From an uncultured Celeribacter sp. (lineage in GTDB: Bacteria; Pseudomonadota; Alphaproteobacteria; Rhodobacterales; Rhodobacteraceae): a stretch of 64,000 nt of DNA. The translations under genes and the position numbers were made by a program. The notes beneath the pieces are model-generated. The model ran no database searches. It was not told the origin of the DNA and saw only the letters and a list, made by a program, of their open reading frames with translations. The stretch spans positions 62,001 through 126,000 of the forward strand of contig NZ_OY781106.1 of the NCBI RefSeq assembly GCF_963676475.1, written 5' to 3'. Shown piece by piece: positions 1 to 7,943 of this stretch (positions are counted from its first letter, which is position 1; each line of letters opens with the position of its first letter).

Positions 1-45
1 CAGAATGGCCGTGGGAACCGCACCCGGTTTTGTCGTCTCCATCAT
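1..45 (-). CDS. Start of an unidentified early phage gene (partial)
   Basis: Fifteen codons run off the left edge, starting with two adjacent ATG codons (45 and 42) that overlap the stop codon of the MuB-like gene. Tight overlap and shared direction suggest translational coupling in the early operon. In Mu relatives the genes after B are small and variable, so no product is proposed. Confidence 0.5.
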   Translation of the reverse strand, partial: MMETTKPGAVPTAIL

Positions 46-815
46 TTTGCCTCCGGCACAATGATGTCTTTGCCACTGCTGCGCTCCGCCATGATGACCT
101 GACCTGCCATATCGGCCAGAGACACGCCGCCCGCATCGAGATCGAGCCGACGACCGAAACGCTCGATGGATTTGATCGCGTCGAGAATTTCACGCGAAAA
201 CCCTTTCGAGGCGCGCCAGACAAAATTGATGAGATCATCCGCGACCGGCACATCGCTCCGCCCCCGGATAAGGGCTGCCGTATCCCGCTCTGTCATCGGG
301 CGAAACTCGACCTTATTCGGCGCACGGCTGTCAATTTGCGGATAGCGCCGCAGATCGTCCCGCAGCTTGCCCATGCCAACGAGGATGGTGGGCAGGAATT
401 TGAGATCGGAAATCCCCCGAATGGCTTCCATGATCTCCGGGCGGCGCGAGATCATGTCACACTCATCGATGACAATGCCAAAGACCTTGTCGTCAAGGGC
501 AGCACGGTCGGCACGGTCCTCCAGCTCCTGAAGGACACGGGCAAACCGGTCGCGACGCCCCCGGATCGAATGCGGATCGACCGAAAGTTCGGTGAGCAGA
601 TCCTGAACGAACCAGCTGTAATCCCAGCCCTTCTGCGCCCGCAGATAGATACTGCCTGTCTGCGCCACCCAGCGGCTGAGCGTCGTGGTCTTCCCCAAGC
701 CGGGCTTACCGTCCACAACGACGATACAGGCCTCTTCGGCACCGCGCTCATCAAGGGCTTTCAGAGACCCGATGAAACGGCGAAAATTGTCCGTCTCGAC
801 AAAGGTGTTTTTCAT
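42..815 (-). CDS. MuB-like ATP-dependent target DNA activator
   Basis: A 257-residue AAA+ ATPase. Walker A (GKPGLGKTT) is at residues 36-44, and a Walker B strand ending in DECD is at 113-120. In Mu, the B protein binds target DNA as an ATP-dependent filament, delivers it to the MuA transpososome and gives target immunity. The gene lies directly after the MuA-type transposase in the same direction, which separates it from ordinary AAA proteins. The length is below that of Mu B itself and close to the short B proteins of Mu-like prophages (family knowledge). It overlaps the next gene to the left by four bases. Confidence 0.88.
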   Translation of the reverse strand: MKNTFVETDNFRRFIGSLKALDERGAEEACIVVVDGKPGLGKTTTLSRWVAQTGSIYLRAQKGWDYSWFVQDLLTELSVDPHSIRGRRDRFARVLQELEDRADRAALDDKVFGIVIDECDMISRRPEIMEAIRGISDLKFLPTILVGMGKLRDDLRRYPQIDSRAPNKVEFRPMTERDTAALIRGRSDVPVADDLINFVWRASKGFSREILDAIKSIERFGRRLDLDAGGVSLADMAGQVIMAERSSGKDIIVPEAK

Positions 816-867
816 GTTATGCTCTCCTCATTGCTGAATTCACTCCTGAATTCCTGACATTTCTGGT

Positions 868-3144
868 TTAGGCCACGACACGGAGGAGGTTCCTAAGCGC
901 CTCCGTGTCGATCCCTGACAATCGGAACAGCTCACGCGCAGTGGCGCTGTCCATGCACTCCCGCAAAACCTCGATCTGGCCTCGGGTAAGTTCTTCGGGG
1001 TTCTCAAGAGCCCAAGCGGCAAGCTCCTCGTCGCTCCCGAAGGTGCGGCGGCGCGGGGCGACCGACGTGTTGTCGACGGCCAACTGGATCGGGCTGAGAT
1101 CGACGGCCTCGATCGGCTCCGGCGTGACATCGAGGAACGACGCTTCGAGGCTCTCGCTCTGATCGACCAGGTAAGGCGCATTGCGCTCAGCCTCGACGCC
1201 CTCGATCTTGTCCTCAAGCCGCTTCTTGCGGGCGTTTGCGCGGGTCTCCAGCGCCTTCTCTTCATAGCTCAGCGGCACGTAGCGCTCGGCATTCGCCATG
1301 AAGCCCGCCACGCAGATGAGACGGCCCGGCTGCCCGGTCGAAACATCGAATTCCCGGACCCAGACCTTGTCGGCCTGATGGTAATCATAGCCGACCATGA
1401 CCTTCTGCGTGTGATACCGCTCCAGTTCCATGTCAAAATAGGTGTTTGTACCCCAGTCGACCTGCGCCCGGCGGACGACGCGGATCACGTAGGGTCGGAA
1501 CAGATCGTCGGCCTCATCGGCATCAACCGGCACCGGCTCAAATCCCTTCTGGGCGTGCGCTTCCCAGCAGTCGTTCGGCGACATATGGCGCAGGCGTCCG
1601 GTCTCAGGGTCCTCGAATTTCGGCAGGGAGAGATGCGGCTTCGCGTTGTATTCCTCGACCTTTTCCTCACAAAGGCGCACGAACTCGTCCCAGCTCGGCA
1701 AAGAACGCGAAAACCCGAACTCTTTCAGTTCCCGACGGGTCAGCTTGTGGATTTTGTCCCCGGCCTCTTTGTCCATATCCTGCCCCATGTAGGTCGGCAG
1801 GTCCTTCGCCAGTGGGTTCCAGACGTTACGGTTGATGATCTCGATCCGGCCCTTGGCCTGAGAACCGTAAGCCTCTGCGTGCATCTTGGTGATACCCAGA
1901 CGCCCCATGAGACCGCTGACATCTGCGTCCATCGCGTTGTTCTTGTAGCCGGGACCACGGTCCACATAGAAGATCGCCGGGATGCCATGGTTCACGCATG
2001 AATTGCGCAGCGCCTCGGCCACCGAGCGCTGGTTCTCGGATCGCGCCAGTGAAATGCCGACGATCTTGCGTGTCACCGTATCCACAATGGTGGTGATTTC
2101 CGGGCGGATCGGGCGCTTTGTCACCGGGTCGGCGATCTCTGCGTCAAAGGTCTTGCCGTCCCCCGAATAGATCGTGGTCGGCCACATGTCGTCATCCGTC
2201 CGCGTCACATAGGCCAGCCGGGACCGCAGTGTCAGCAATCCCTCGCGCCCGACATTGCGTTCGATATTGTTGAGCCGGTTATTGAGGATGTGCTTCACCT
2301 GGTTCAGCGTGATGCGCAGCTCTTTGGGCGGGTTCTCTTCTTTGAGGTATCGCTTGAGAGCGTCCGGCGCGGAGGGTTTTGATCCGATTGCGTAGTGTTT
2401 GAGAAAACCCGCAAATCCGGGGTGAATGGGCGCGGCAGCCTTGGGCGGCGTGGGCGCAAGCGCCGTGGCCCCGGCTTCGTCGCGGGTCTTGAACCAGTCG
2501 TAAATCGCTCGACGCTTCACCGACGTGGCTGTCTTGCGATCATTCGCCAAAGTGATCCGAGCGGGGTCCAGACAGAAGCCATGATCGGCTGTCAGCAATA
2601 GCGGCTTTGCGAGGCTGGCGGCCTCATCAACCGTCAGGATTTGACCGGCATCGCGACGAAGCTCGATATCCTGACGGGTCTCATAGGCCTCTTGCGCCTT
2701 GAGAAATTGAGTGATCCCCCAGGACCGCTTTTGGCCTTGCGAGATCGCGTAGCCGTCGATCGACTGAAGGACCTCGGCACGAGCTTCCATCACCGCACGG
2801 GCACGCGAGCCGAGAAGCGCGGCCTTGAGGGCATCCATCTTCGACCGCCCTGTGACCTGACCCGCCTCTTGCGCGGCCTTCACCGCCTCTTTCATGGCGT
2901 AGCCTTCGATCGTGGCGATGATGAAATCGGGCAGAAGCGTGAAGTGGTATTCCAGACCACCGCCCCGACCTGCGCGCTTGCGACAGAACCGCTCGCCCAT
3001 CACATGCCAGCTGCTCCGCTCGGCATAGTCGAGAACACCACGAATTGTATGCGGAAAATTCGTGATACCACGCTTCTTGGCAATCTCCGCCAACTCACGG
3101 GCACTGTAGAATTCCTGGCACTTGAAGGAGGATAAATCGTTCAT
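868..3144 (-). CDS. MuA-like DDE transposase
   Basis: A 758-residue transposase. Residues 10-70 look like the winged-helix Mu end-binding domain (a SARELAEIA helix, then a basic GRGGG turn). An integrase-type catalytic core follows, with the likely DDE triad at D329 (SGDGKTFD), D395 (YVDRG) and E435 (GRIEIINR). A Mu-type C-terminal beta-barrel region covers roughly residues 540-650, ending in a basic, charged tail. It catalyses 3'-end nicking and strand transfer for replicative transposition. The start overlaps the stop of the preceding gene by four bases. Length and domain order fit the family, and no frameshift is visible, so it could be active. Confidence 0.93.
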   Translation of the reverse strand: MNDLSSFKCQEFYSARELAEIAKKRGITNFPHTIRGVLDYAERSSWHVMGERFCRKRAGRGGGLEYHFTLLPDFIIATIEGYAMKEAVKAAQEAGQVTGRSKMDALKAALLGSRARAVMEARAEVLQSIDGYAISQGQKRSWGITQFLKAQEAYETRQDIELRRDAGQILTVDEAASLAKPLLLTADHGFCLDPARITLANDRKTATSVKRRAIYDWFKTRDEAGATALAPTPPKAAAPIHPGFAGFLKHYAIGSKPSAPDALKRYLKEENPPKELRITLNQVKHILNNRLNNIERNVGREGLLTLRSRLAYVTRTDDDMWPTTIYSGDGKTFDAEIADPVTKRPIRPEITTIVDTVTRKIVGISLARSENQRSVAEALRNSCVNHGIPAIFYVDRGPGYKNNAMDADVSGLMGRLGITKMHAEAYGSQAKGRIEIINRNVWNPLAKDLPTYMGQDMDKEAGDKIHKLTRRELKEFGFSRSLPSWDEFVRLCEEKVEEYNAKPHLSLPKFEDPETGRLRHMSPNDCWEAHAQKGFEPVPVDADEADDLFRPYVIRVVRRAQVDWGTNTYFDMELERYHTQKVMVGYDYHQADKVWVREFDVSTGQPGRLICVAGFMANAERYVPLSYEEKALETRANARKKRLEDKIEGVEAERNAPYLVDQSESLEASFLDVTPEPIEAVDLSPIQLAVDNTSVAPRRRTFGSDEELAAWALENPEELTRGQIEVLRECMDSATARELFRLSGIDTEALRNLLRVVA

Positions 3145-3605
3145 CTGCGTGACTTCCTCTTGGCGATCAGGACTTGTTTTCTGGCCTCCATCTCTTCGAT
3201 GTGATCATCCAGAAGCCGTTCCTCGATCATTTCTGCATATTGTTCTTCGATGACGGTCAGCCCGAACTCGCCAGGCACGAAACCGAGCAGCTCGCGGGCG
3301 CCGGTGACATGCACCAGCCCGATGAAAGCATCGAGCGGAATGCGATGGTCTGCGGACCCCTCCGATGACCACTTGTTCAACATGGCTTCGGACACCTGTC
3401 GGCCAAGCCAGTCGCTCAGGTCCTTCGCAATCTTGGCCCGCGTCAGCCCTTCGTCGCGCGCATCCCGCAGTGCTTGTCCGATGATCCGCGCAATCTTGCT
3501 GTCGAGCCGCCCACGCCCAATGACATCGGCACTGTAACCGACAGCCACCTTTGGCGGCTTGTAGTCGAACAGGTCCTTGGTCAGAGGGTCGCGATAGCGG
3601 GCCAT
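3141..3605 (-). CDS. Hypothetical early phage protein with a helix-turn-helix-like segment
   Basis: A 154-residue protein of unknown function between the ParB-like gene cluster and the transposase. The middle (about residues 40-85) has alternating helices with a LTRAKIAKDL segment that resembles a helix-turn-helix, so DNA binding is an inference. The C-terminus is strongly charged and helical (about residues 115-154), rich in Glu, Lys and Arg. Its stop overlaps the transposase start (ATGA), so the two are probably co-translated. Similar-sized proteins sit before A in Mu-like prophages of Rhodobacteraceae, as far as I recall, but I cannot assign a role. Confidence 0.65.
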   Translation of the reverse strand: MARYRDPLTKDLFDYKPPKVAVGYSADVIGRGRLDSKIARIIGQALRDARDEGLTRAKIAKDLSDWLGRQVSEAMLNKWSSEGSADHRIPLDAFIGLVHVTGARELLGFVPGEFGLTVIEEQYAEMIEERLLDDHIEEMEARKQVLIAKRKSRR

Positions 3606-3614
3606 CTCGTCACC

Positions 3615-3866
3615 TCATGCTCCGTAGATCACGGACAGGCAGTCCGAGATCTGCTCGGTGATGCCAGTGTCGATCAGCACATTGAGCTCGTCTGCGATCT
3701 GCTCGCAAAGCTTCGTATGCGTCTCGACCGCGTTGAAAATCGCGATCTGATCGCCCCGCTCATAGAGCCAGACCGATTTTGCCTCCTGAGCCTCGCGCAC
3801 CAGCTCCATAACGCGATCGAACCTCTCTTTCGGGCCGGGGGATTGGATTGCAGGGTGAATGCTCAT
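3615..3866 (-). CDS. Small hypothetical early phage protein
   Basis: Eighty-three residues, acidic and predicted mostly helical, with no recognisable motif or membrane segment. It starts within a few bases of the ParB-like stop codon and ends nine bases before the next gene, so it belongs to the same leftward transcript. Function unknown. Confidence 0.6.
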   Translation of the reverse strand: MSIHPAIQSPGPKERFDRVMELVREAQEAKSVWLYERGDQIAIFNAVETHTKLCEQIADELNVLIDTGITEQISDCLSVIYGA

Positions 3867-4681
3867 CAGATCCGTCCCGCAGCCTTGAGGGCGGCAATCA
3901 CGCGCTCCTCGTTGTCCAGCACCAGCCGCGAAAAGCTCTCGTCCGGCAGGGATTTGATGTTCTCGGAGAGCGCAGTGAACTTGCGCTCGAACGCATCGGC
4001 AACCACCCCGCCTTCAAGCGCCTGCAACGCACCAGCCACATTGCTGACAGGGCTGTCTGCATCCATAACCAGATTGAGCACACGCTCCTGACGCACCGGC
4101 GACAGGTCCGCGAGCGCTTTCAGCTCGGTTTGCTTCTTCGCCATATCCGTGCCGACAAGACGGCTGCGCGAGGCGGGCGTGAGGCCAGACCAGATGTTCA
4201 CGGCGAGGTTGATCGTGCGCTTGGATAGGCCGATCTTCTCAGCCACAGACGTGGCAAATCCGAAGATTTCAGGTTCACCAAAACCGGTGGGCAAAGTTTT
4301 CCCACCGCCATTCGCGAAGTTCGGGTGCATCCGCTCCCAGACCTGCTTCAGCTCATAGAGATGCTGTGCCCGATCCAGCGCGTTCAGCTCACCACGCCCG
4401 AGGTTTTCCATCACCTCTTCAAGACGCGCCTCATCGGCGTTTGAAGCGTTGGAAATACGCGCCGGAATGGCCACGCGCCCGAGGATTTCGAATGCCCCAA
4501 TCCGGTGACGTCCTGCGACAAGCTCATAGCGCTCACCAACCGGGCGCACCGTAATGGGATGGATCAAACCCTGCTCACGGATCATATCCGCAAGCCCGCA
4601 AGCCCAGTCCATATTGAGGGCACGCGCACGGTCGTCAGGAATGTCGATGAGATCGAGGGCGATTTCGAGATCAGTAGTCAT
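3866..4681 (-). CDS. ParB/Srx-fold DNA-binding protein of the early phage operon
   Basis: A 271-residue ParB-like protein. The ParB nuclease-type domain shows the GRHR box at residues 57-60 and an ENLGRGELN segment at 92-100 matching the second ParB motif. A helix-turn-helix region follows near 140-175 (VAEKIGLSKRTINLAV). The ATG at 4681 has an acagg ribosome-binding sequence; an upstream GTG at 4714 is possible. No ParA is nearby, so classic partition is unlikely. Orphan ParB-like proteins occur in Mu-like prophage early regions, where a role in regulation or DNA handling is presumed, not shown. Confidence 0.8.
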   Translation of the reverse strand: MTTDLEIALDLIDIPDDRARALNMDWACGLADMIREQGLIHPITVRPVGERYELVAGRHRIGAFEILGRVAIPARISNASNADEARLEEVMENLGRGELNALDRAQHLYELKQVWERMHPNFANGGGKTLPTGFGEPEIFGFATSVAEKIGLSKRTINLAVNIWSGLTPASRSRLVGTDMAKKQTELKALADLSPVRQERVLNLVMDADSPVSNVAGALQALEGGVVADAFERKFTALSENIKSLPDESFSRLVLDNEERVIAALKAAGRI

Positions 4682-4750
4682 ATTTTGCCTGTAGGTCTTA
4701 TTGTTGACCGCCACCGCGTTGCTGCGGAGGCGTGGATGTTAGGCAGGGCG

Positions 4751-4903
4751 TCAGAGAGCGCCGATCAGGTGCAGGAAATGCAGCCACCAGATGAGGCCGA
4801 GCCCCATCGTAAAGAGCATGAGCTGCGCCCCCATCATGCGCAGGGCCAAGGCAGCGGAAAACACCGCCACCTCAGCCGCCCACATGAGAAGAAAGGCGAT
4901 CAT
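4751..4903 (-). CDS. Very small (50 aa) membrane protein
   Basis: An ATG at 4903 overlaps the preceding gene's stop (ATGA). The frame runs 50 codons to a TGA at 4751. The product is almost wholly hydrophobic, with two possible membrane helices (residues 1-22 and 28-48), an Arg between them and several Trp near the end. Coupling to its neighbour and steady codon use support a real gene. The role is unknown; small early-region membrane proteins of phages sometimes affect superinfection or lysis timing, which is only inference here. Confidence 0.55.
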   Translation of the reverse strand: MIAFLLMWAAEVAVFSAALALRMMGAQLMLFTMGLGLIWWLHFLHLIGAL

Positions 4904-5121
4904 GACAACCGCTCCAGCACTTCGGCACGTGACCCGTCCGCAATCATTGCGCAGAGGTCTGCATGCATCTTCTCAAGAAGATCGACATACAGAGCCGTCG
5001 CATTGTCCCGCGCCTGTCCCGGAAGGTCGCGATCTTTCGCGACATCGGCCTGAACCTGAGCGCTTTGGGCGTTCTGGAAAACGACCGACATGCGATAAAA
5101 CAAAGGTTCACGCGCCATCAC
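4900..5121 (-). CDS. Small hypothetical early phage protein
   Basis: Seventy-three residues, soluble, probably helical. Starts at an ATG overlapping the stop of the gene before it (ATGA at 5118-5121) and its own stop overlaps the next start. It is one link in a chain of four-base overlaps running from the Ner-like gene to 4751, so it is probably translated by coupling. No recognised domain. Confidence 0.55.
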   Translation of the reverse strand: MMAREPLFYRMSVVFQNAQSAQVQADVAKDRDLPGQARDNATALYVDLLEKMHADLCAMIADGSRAEVLERLS

Positions 5122-5249
5122 GGATGCCCCCCATACGACAGCCCCGCGATCACGATCACGAAAAGGACAATACCTCCGATCAAATCGTGCTCGAAGCTTT
5201 GCTCCGCCTGGTCATGGAGGCGAACAAGACGATCGAAGAACTCACGCAT
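5118..5249 (-). CDS. Small (43 aa) single-pass membrane protein
   Basis: I place the start at the ATG at 5249, preceded by an agagg ribosome-binding sequence, rather than at the longer upstream in-frame start. The product begins MREFFDRLVRLHDQAEQ and continues with one clear membrane helix (about residues 23-38, rich in Ile, Val, Gly) and a short tail. It overlaps its neighbours on both sides within the leftward operon. Topology resembles small phage membrane proteins; no function can be assigned. Confidence 0.55.
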   Translation of the reverse strand: MREFFDRLVRLHDQAEQSFEHDLIGGIVLFVIVIAGLSYGGHP

Positions 5250-5547
5250 GGGCGACCTCTTTGACCGGCATGTCAGGAAGCGTGACCGGGCGAACAACCT
5301 GACGCACGGCTTGAGCCAGCACCAAATCTTCCACAACAGCCTCGCGGCCTGCCTGCTCTTCGGCCTCTTCGATCAGGAACTCGCGCAACCCGCGCAGGGA
5401 CAGAGACAACCGCGAAAGCGTCTCTGGATCGGGGCGCAAACCGCCCGCGAGATAGGCAATGACCTCCCCGACATCACGGGCGGAAGAGGTGAAGCCTTCG
5501 GAGCTCTTGTCAAACCCCGGCAGCGCATTTGACGAAATCATGCTCAT
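5242..5547 (-). CDS. Hypothetical early phage protein
   Basis: A 101-residue acidic soluble protein with a central Leu-rich helix (LSRLSLSLRGLREFL). Its ATG overlaps the stop of the Ner-like gene by four bases, so it is the second gene of the early operon. No family recognised. Confidence 0.6.
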   Translation of the reverse strand: MSMISSNALPGFDKSSEGFTSSARDVGEVIAYLAGGLRPDPETLSRLSLSLRGLREFLIEEAEEQAGREAVVEDLVLAQAVRQVVRPVTLPDMPVKEVAHA

Positions 5548-5840
5548 GCCGCCACCTCATTGTCAGCGGCTCGCTGCGCTTTTGCCCTTGCGATCAGGGC
5601 CTCATTTTCGGCAGAAAGGAGACGAGACTTCCGAATGGGATAGCGATCCGGGAACAGCTCCGCCGGTGTAACGCCGATAAACTCGGCCAGCGCTTTTTCG
5701 GCAGGGCGAACAGTGCGGTTCCAGACATGCCGCATGTAGCTCGGGTTAATCCCTTTGAGCTCGGCAAGACCGTTAAGGGTCATGCCGCGCTCTGCAAGGA
5801 CGAATTGGATCTTGGCTTTGCTCCAAGTCTTCTTCTCCAT
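5544..5840 (-). CDS. Ner-like winged-helix regulator
   Basis: A 98-residue protein starting at the ATG at 5840, with ggagaac eight bases upstream; a longer open frame upstream has no ribosome-binding site. Residues 5-66 match the Ner pattern: WSKAKIQFVLAERG, LAELKGINPSYMRHV as the recognition region, then PAEKALAEFIGVTPAELFPDRY. In Mu, Ner is the first early gene and shuts down early and repressor transcription during lytic growth. The position, first in the leftward operon facing the repressor, fits exactly. The C-terminal 30 residues extend past the Ner domain. Confidence 0.85.
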   Translation of the reverse strand: MEKKTWSKAKIQFVLAERGMTLNGLAELKGINPSYMRHVWNRTVRPAEKALAEFIGVTPAELFPDRYPIRKSRLLSAENEALIARAKAQRAADNEVAA

Positions 5841-5941
5841 GGTAGTTCTCCTGTTGAGGGCTGATGCTGCAACATCGGCTCTTGACGGGGTTAAAAGTCG
5901 CAATCGCGAAGCGCCTAAGCGGTTCGCATATGAAAGAGATA

Positions 5942-5978
5942 GGGACAAATATGTCCAAAGTAAAGGACATATTTGTCC
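5942..5978. promoter_or_regulatory. Paired inverted operators for the phage repressor
   Basis: Seen: ggacaaatatgtcc at 5942-5955 and its exact reverse complement ggacatatttgtcc at 5965-5978, with a 9-bp spacer. Each is itself a near-palindrome with ggac/gtcc arms. They sit between the divergent repressor and early operon, overlapping the likely early promoter and the first possible repressor codon. Binding by the S24 repressor is inferred from position and symmetry. Confidence 0.75.
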
Positions 5979-5990
5979 ATTCGGTGCGGT

Positions 5991-6854
5991 ATGTTCTTTT
6001 TTGACCATGATTCCTCTGGAGGAGCGAATATCGAGAATCACAGCTCCAGTTTCGGCGAGAGACTAACGGTCGTCGTCGAAGCCATCGGCGTGGACAAAAT
6101 ATCAGAAAAAACGCAAAAATCCCCCAAACAAATAAGACGTTACTGCGCGGGCGCAGAGCCGCCATTTGGAGTTTTGAGGGAGGTCGTTGCGCTTTCCGGC
6201 GCAAGCTACGATTGGCTCGCAACAGGAAAGAGCAGATCTGCAGAAGACCATAAATTTGCCCAAACCGTTCTAAAAAATGAACTCAATAGTCTTCAGTCCA
6301 TGGATAGGACAGATTTGTCCGACGAACAAAGCTCTGACATTGACGAGGAAATGAAGCTATTACGAGGATTGCTTAGTGCTGAGGGCCGGCTGGAAGAAAT
6401 TAGGAGTAAAGGCCGATCAAATCGCGGCGCTGAAAACGCAGATATGATCAACCTTCCTCTGTACTCTGTAGAGGCGTCTGCAGGACACGGCTCTCTACCA
6501 ATTACCGAAGAGGTCGTTGATCAGGTTGCCTTCCGGGAAAGCTTCCTGCGCGATCTCGGCGCACACCCGCTCAAATGCTCGATCATCTGGGCCAAGGGCG
6601 ACAGCATGCAGCCTACAATCCCTGACGGATCGATTCTCATCGTCGATCTCAGCCAGAATGAAATCAACAACGGCTGCCTCTATGTTTTCAATGTGGATGG
6701 TGATCTTTTGGTAAAGCGCGCCCGGCGCAAACTCAACAGCTCGATCGAGCTGATTTCAGACAATGACCTTTACGCAACCGAAACCGTCAGCAGATCCGAC
6801 CTGGACCAGCTCCGCGTGATCGGCCGTGTGGTCTACTTTTGTAGGACGCCATGA
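5991..6854 (+). CDS. Phage repressor with S24 (LexA/CI-type) peptidase domain
   Basis: About 287 residues. An N-terminal helix-turn-helix covers roughly residues 20-75. The C-terminal S24 domain shows a cleavage-type Ala-Gly (EASAGHG, 164-165), the nucleophile in GDSMQPT (Ser205) and the general base in LLVKR (Lys242). By family, RecA filaments stimulate self-cleavage, so the prophage should be SOS-inducible, unlike the Clp-controlled repressor of Mu itself. The start is uncertain: a TTG at 5973 lies inside an operator, an ATG at 5991 has no clear ribosome-binding site, and a ctggagga at 6013 precedes no standard start codon. The stop overlaps the next gene. Confidence 0.85.
   Translation: MFFFDHDSSGGANIENHSSSFGERLTVVVEAIGVDKISEKTQKSPKQIRRYCAGAEPPFGVLREVVALSGASYDWLATGKSRSAEDHKFAQTVLKNELNSLQSMDRTDLSDEQSSDIDEEMKLLRGLLSAEGRLEEIRSKGRSNRGAENADMINLPLYSVEASAGHGSLPITEEVVDQVAFRESFLRDLGAHPLKCSIIWAKGDSMQPTIPDGSILIVDLSQNEINNGCLYVFNVDGDLLVKRARRKLNSSIELISDNDLYATETVSRSDLDQLRVIGRVVYFCRTP
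6307..6320. promoter_or_regulatory. Third repressor-operator copy inside the repressor gene
   Basis: The sequence ggacagatttgtcc differs from the operator at 5965-5978 at a single base. It lies about 330 bp downstream within the repressor reading frame, a spacing that could allow DNA looping or a roadblock to repressor transcription. Function is inferred from sequence identity only. Confidence 0.5.
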
Positions 6855-7240
6855 TGAAACTATTTCCGATATTGGCTCTTTGCGCAGGCGCAGCGAGCGC
6901 CCAAGACATCTCTTCAAACGGGTATTCACAGCACGAATTCAATGTCATCAAGCGAGAGATATTTAAAATGATAAAGGACCCACAAAGCCTTATACTGACA
7001 CGGCTTTGGGTGGAGAGCACAGAAAGCCACCTGCATATGATCTGCGGCGCTGCCAATGCAAAGAATAGCTTTGGAGCCTATGCTGGGGAACAAGCATTCA
7101 CTGCAACTTATGATGAGAAGCTCGAAACCGTAAAATATTTGGAAACTGTCAGTGATGATTTCACGCTCGACGATCTTCTTTCTGACTGTTTCGAATACGG
7201 GATGACTTGGCAGCAGTTTGAGCGAATTGATATTGAATAA
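6851..7240 (+). CDS. Small exported protein of unknown function (prophage accessory)
   Basis: A 129-residue protein whose ATG overlaps the repressor stop (ATGA), so it is likely expressed with the repressor from the prophage state. Residues 1-18 form a typical signal peptide ending in ASA before Gln. The mature part is mixed-charge with two Cys. Base composition is richer in A and T than the chromosome. A protein made during lysogeny and sent to the periplasm could alter the host surface or block superinfection; that is inference. No family recognised. Confidence 0.6.
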   Translation: MMKLFPILALCAGAASAQDISSNGYSQHEFNVIKREIFKMIKDPQSLILTRLWVESTESHLHMICGAANAKNSFGAYAGEQAFTATYDEKLETVKYLETVSDDFTLDDLLSDCFEYGMTWQQFERIDIE

Positions 7241-7262
7241 TTTTTTAAATTTTGGGGGCCGC

Positions 7263-7757
7263 ATGGATGAAATTGATAACCCAAAACAGTATCTTGCTGA
7301 CATTATAGGGTTCGGCACCGAAGTCGACATCATGCCTCTAGTTCATCAGGCTATGGCGCGATGCCCTTACGTACACGATTTTACCCCTAGAGAAATTGCC
7401 GACTTAGTCGTTATAGCGGCGCGCGGAATATATATCCCAGTCGATACCCTTGAGCGCATTGAGGGAAGAAATCTTGGGGCGCTTACTGGTTTTGTCATTT
7501 TGAGAATCCAATCAGAATACCGGATTCAGCAATTGACGAACCCTAGTATCCAAAAGTCTATGCCATATCTGGAGCTTGAGTACTTTAAGGAAACCGGAAT
7601 TTGTGATGGCGCAGCAAAACTCCTCGATCGTTGGCTAGCTCCCGATGAGCTCACTGCACTGCCGCTCAACGAATGCACTCATAAAGGATGTACATGCAGA
7701 TATCGCTCCAACTCAAAGAGGCAGGCTCAGCGTCGCCACCCTTTGCGGGCGACATGA
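7263..7757 (+). CDS. Hypothetical prophage accessory protein with a C-terminal Cys cluster
   Basis: A 164-residue protein. The ATG at 7263 follows a gggggcc purine-rich stretch; an upstream TTG at 7218 overlaps the preceding gene. The body is soluble and helical. The last 30 residues hold a compact Cys cluster (ECTHKGCTC) followed by a very basic tail (RSNSKRQAQRRH), which could be a metal-binding knuckle or nucleic-acid-binding end. The AT-rich composition matches the neighbouring accessory genes. Function unknown. Confidence 0.6.
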   Translation: MDEIDNPKQYLADIIGFGTEVDIMPLVHQAMARCPYVHDFTPREIADLVVIAARGIYIPVDTLERIEGRNLGALTGFVILRIQSEYRIQQLTNPSIQKSMPYLELEYFKETGICDGAAKLLDRWLAPDELTALPLNECTHKGCTCRYRSNSKRQAQRRHPLRAT

Positions 7758-7943
7758 TCACTCCAGCCCAGCTTCACGCCTAACCCGCCGAATACAGCGC
7801 CGCATGATCTTCGTCTTCTCATCGCGGTCATATTGAATAAGCTGTTTTCGCCGCTCTATGCGCGCCTCAAGAACCGCAACGCGTTGTTTTTCCTCATCAT
7901 TGGCTTTGTCGCGCCAATTTCCGTGCATGTCTTCTTGGTGCAC
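7758..7943 (-). CDS. Small charged coiled-coil-like protein
   Basis: Sixty-one residues on the minus strand, ending back to back with the rightward gene before it (stops at 7757 and 7758). The GTG at 7943 has a gaggtga ribosome-binding sequence. The product is very rich in Arg, Lys, Glu and Asp, with heptad-like spacing (residues 12-55). It may be an accessory regulator or a chance frame; the good ribosome-binding site favours a gene. Confidence 0.4.
   Translation of the reverse strand: MHQEDMHGNWRDKANDEEKQRVAVLEARIERRKQLIQYDRDEKTKIMRRCIRRVRREAGLE

Noticed and set aside
30..857. A rightward 275-codon frame over the MuB-like gene
   Set aside because: The leftward frame has Walker A and B motifs and operon context; the rightward one has neither and ends in a repeated LLNS tail caused by the gaattc-like bases near 840.
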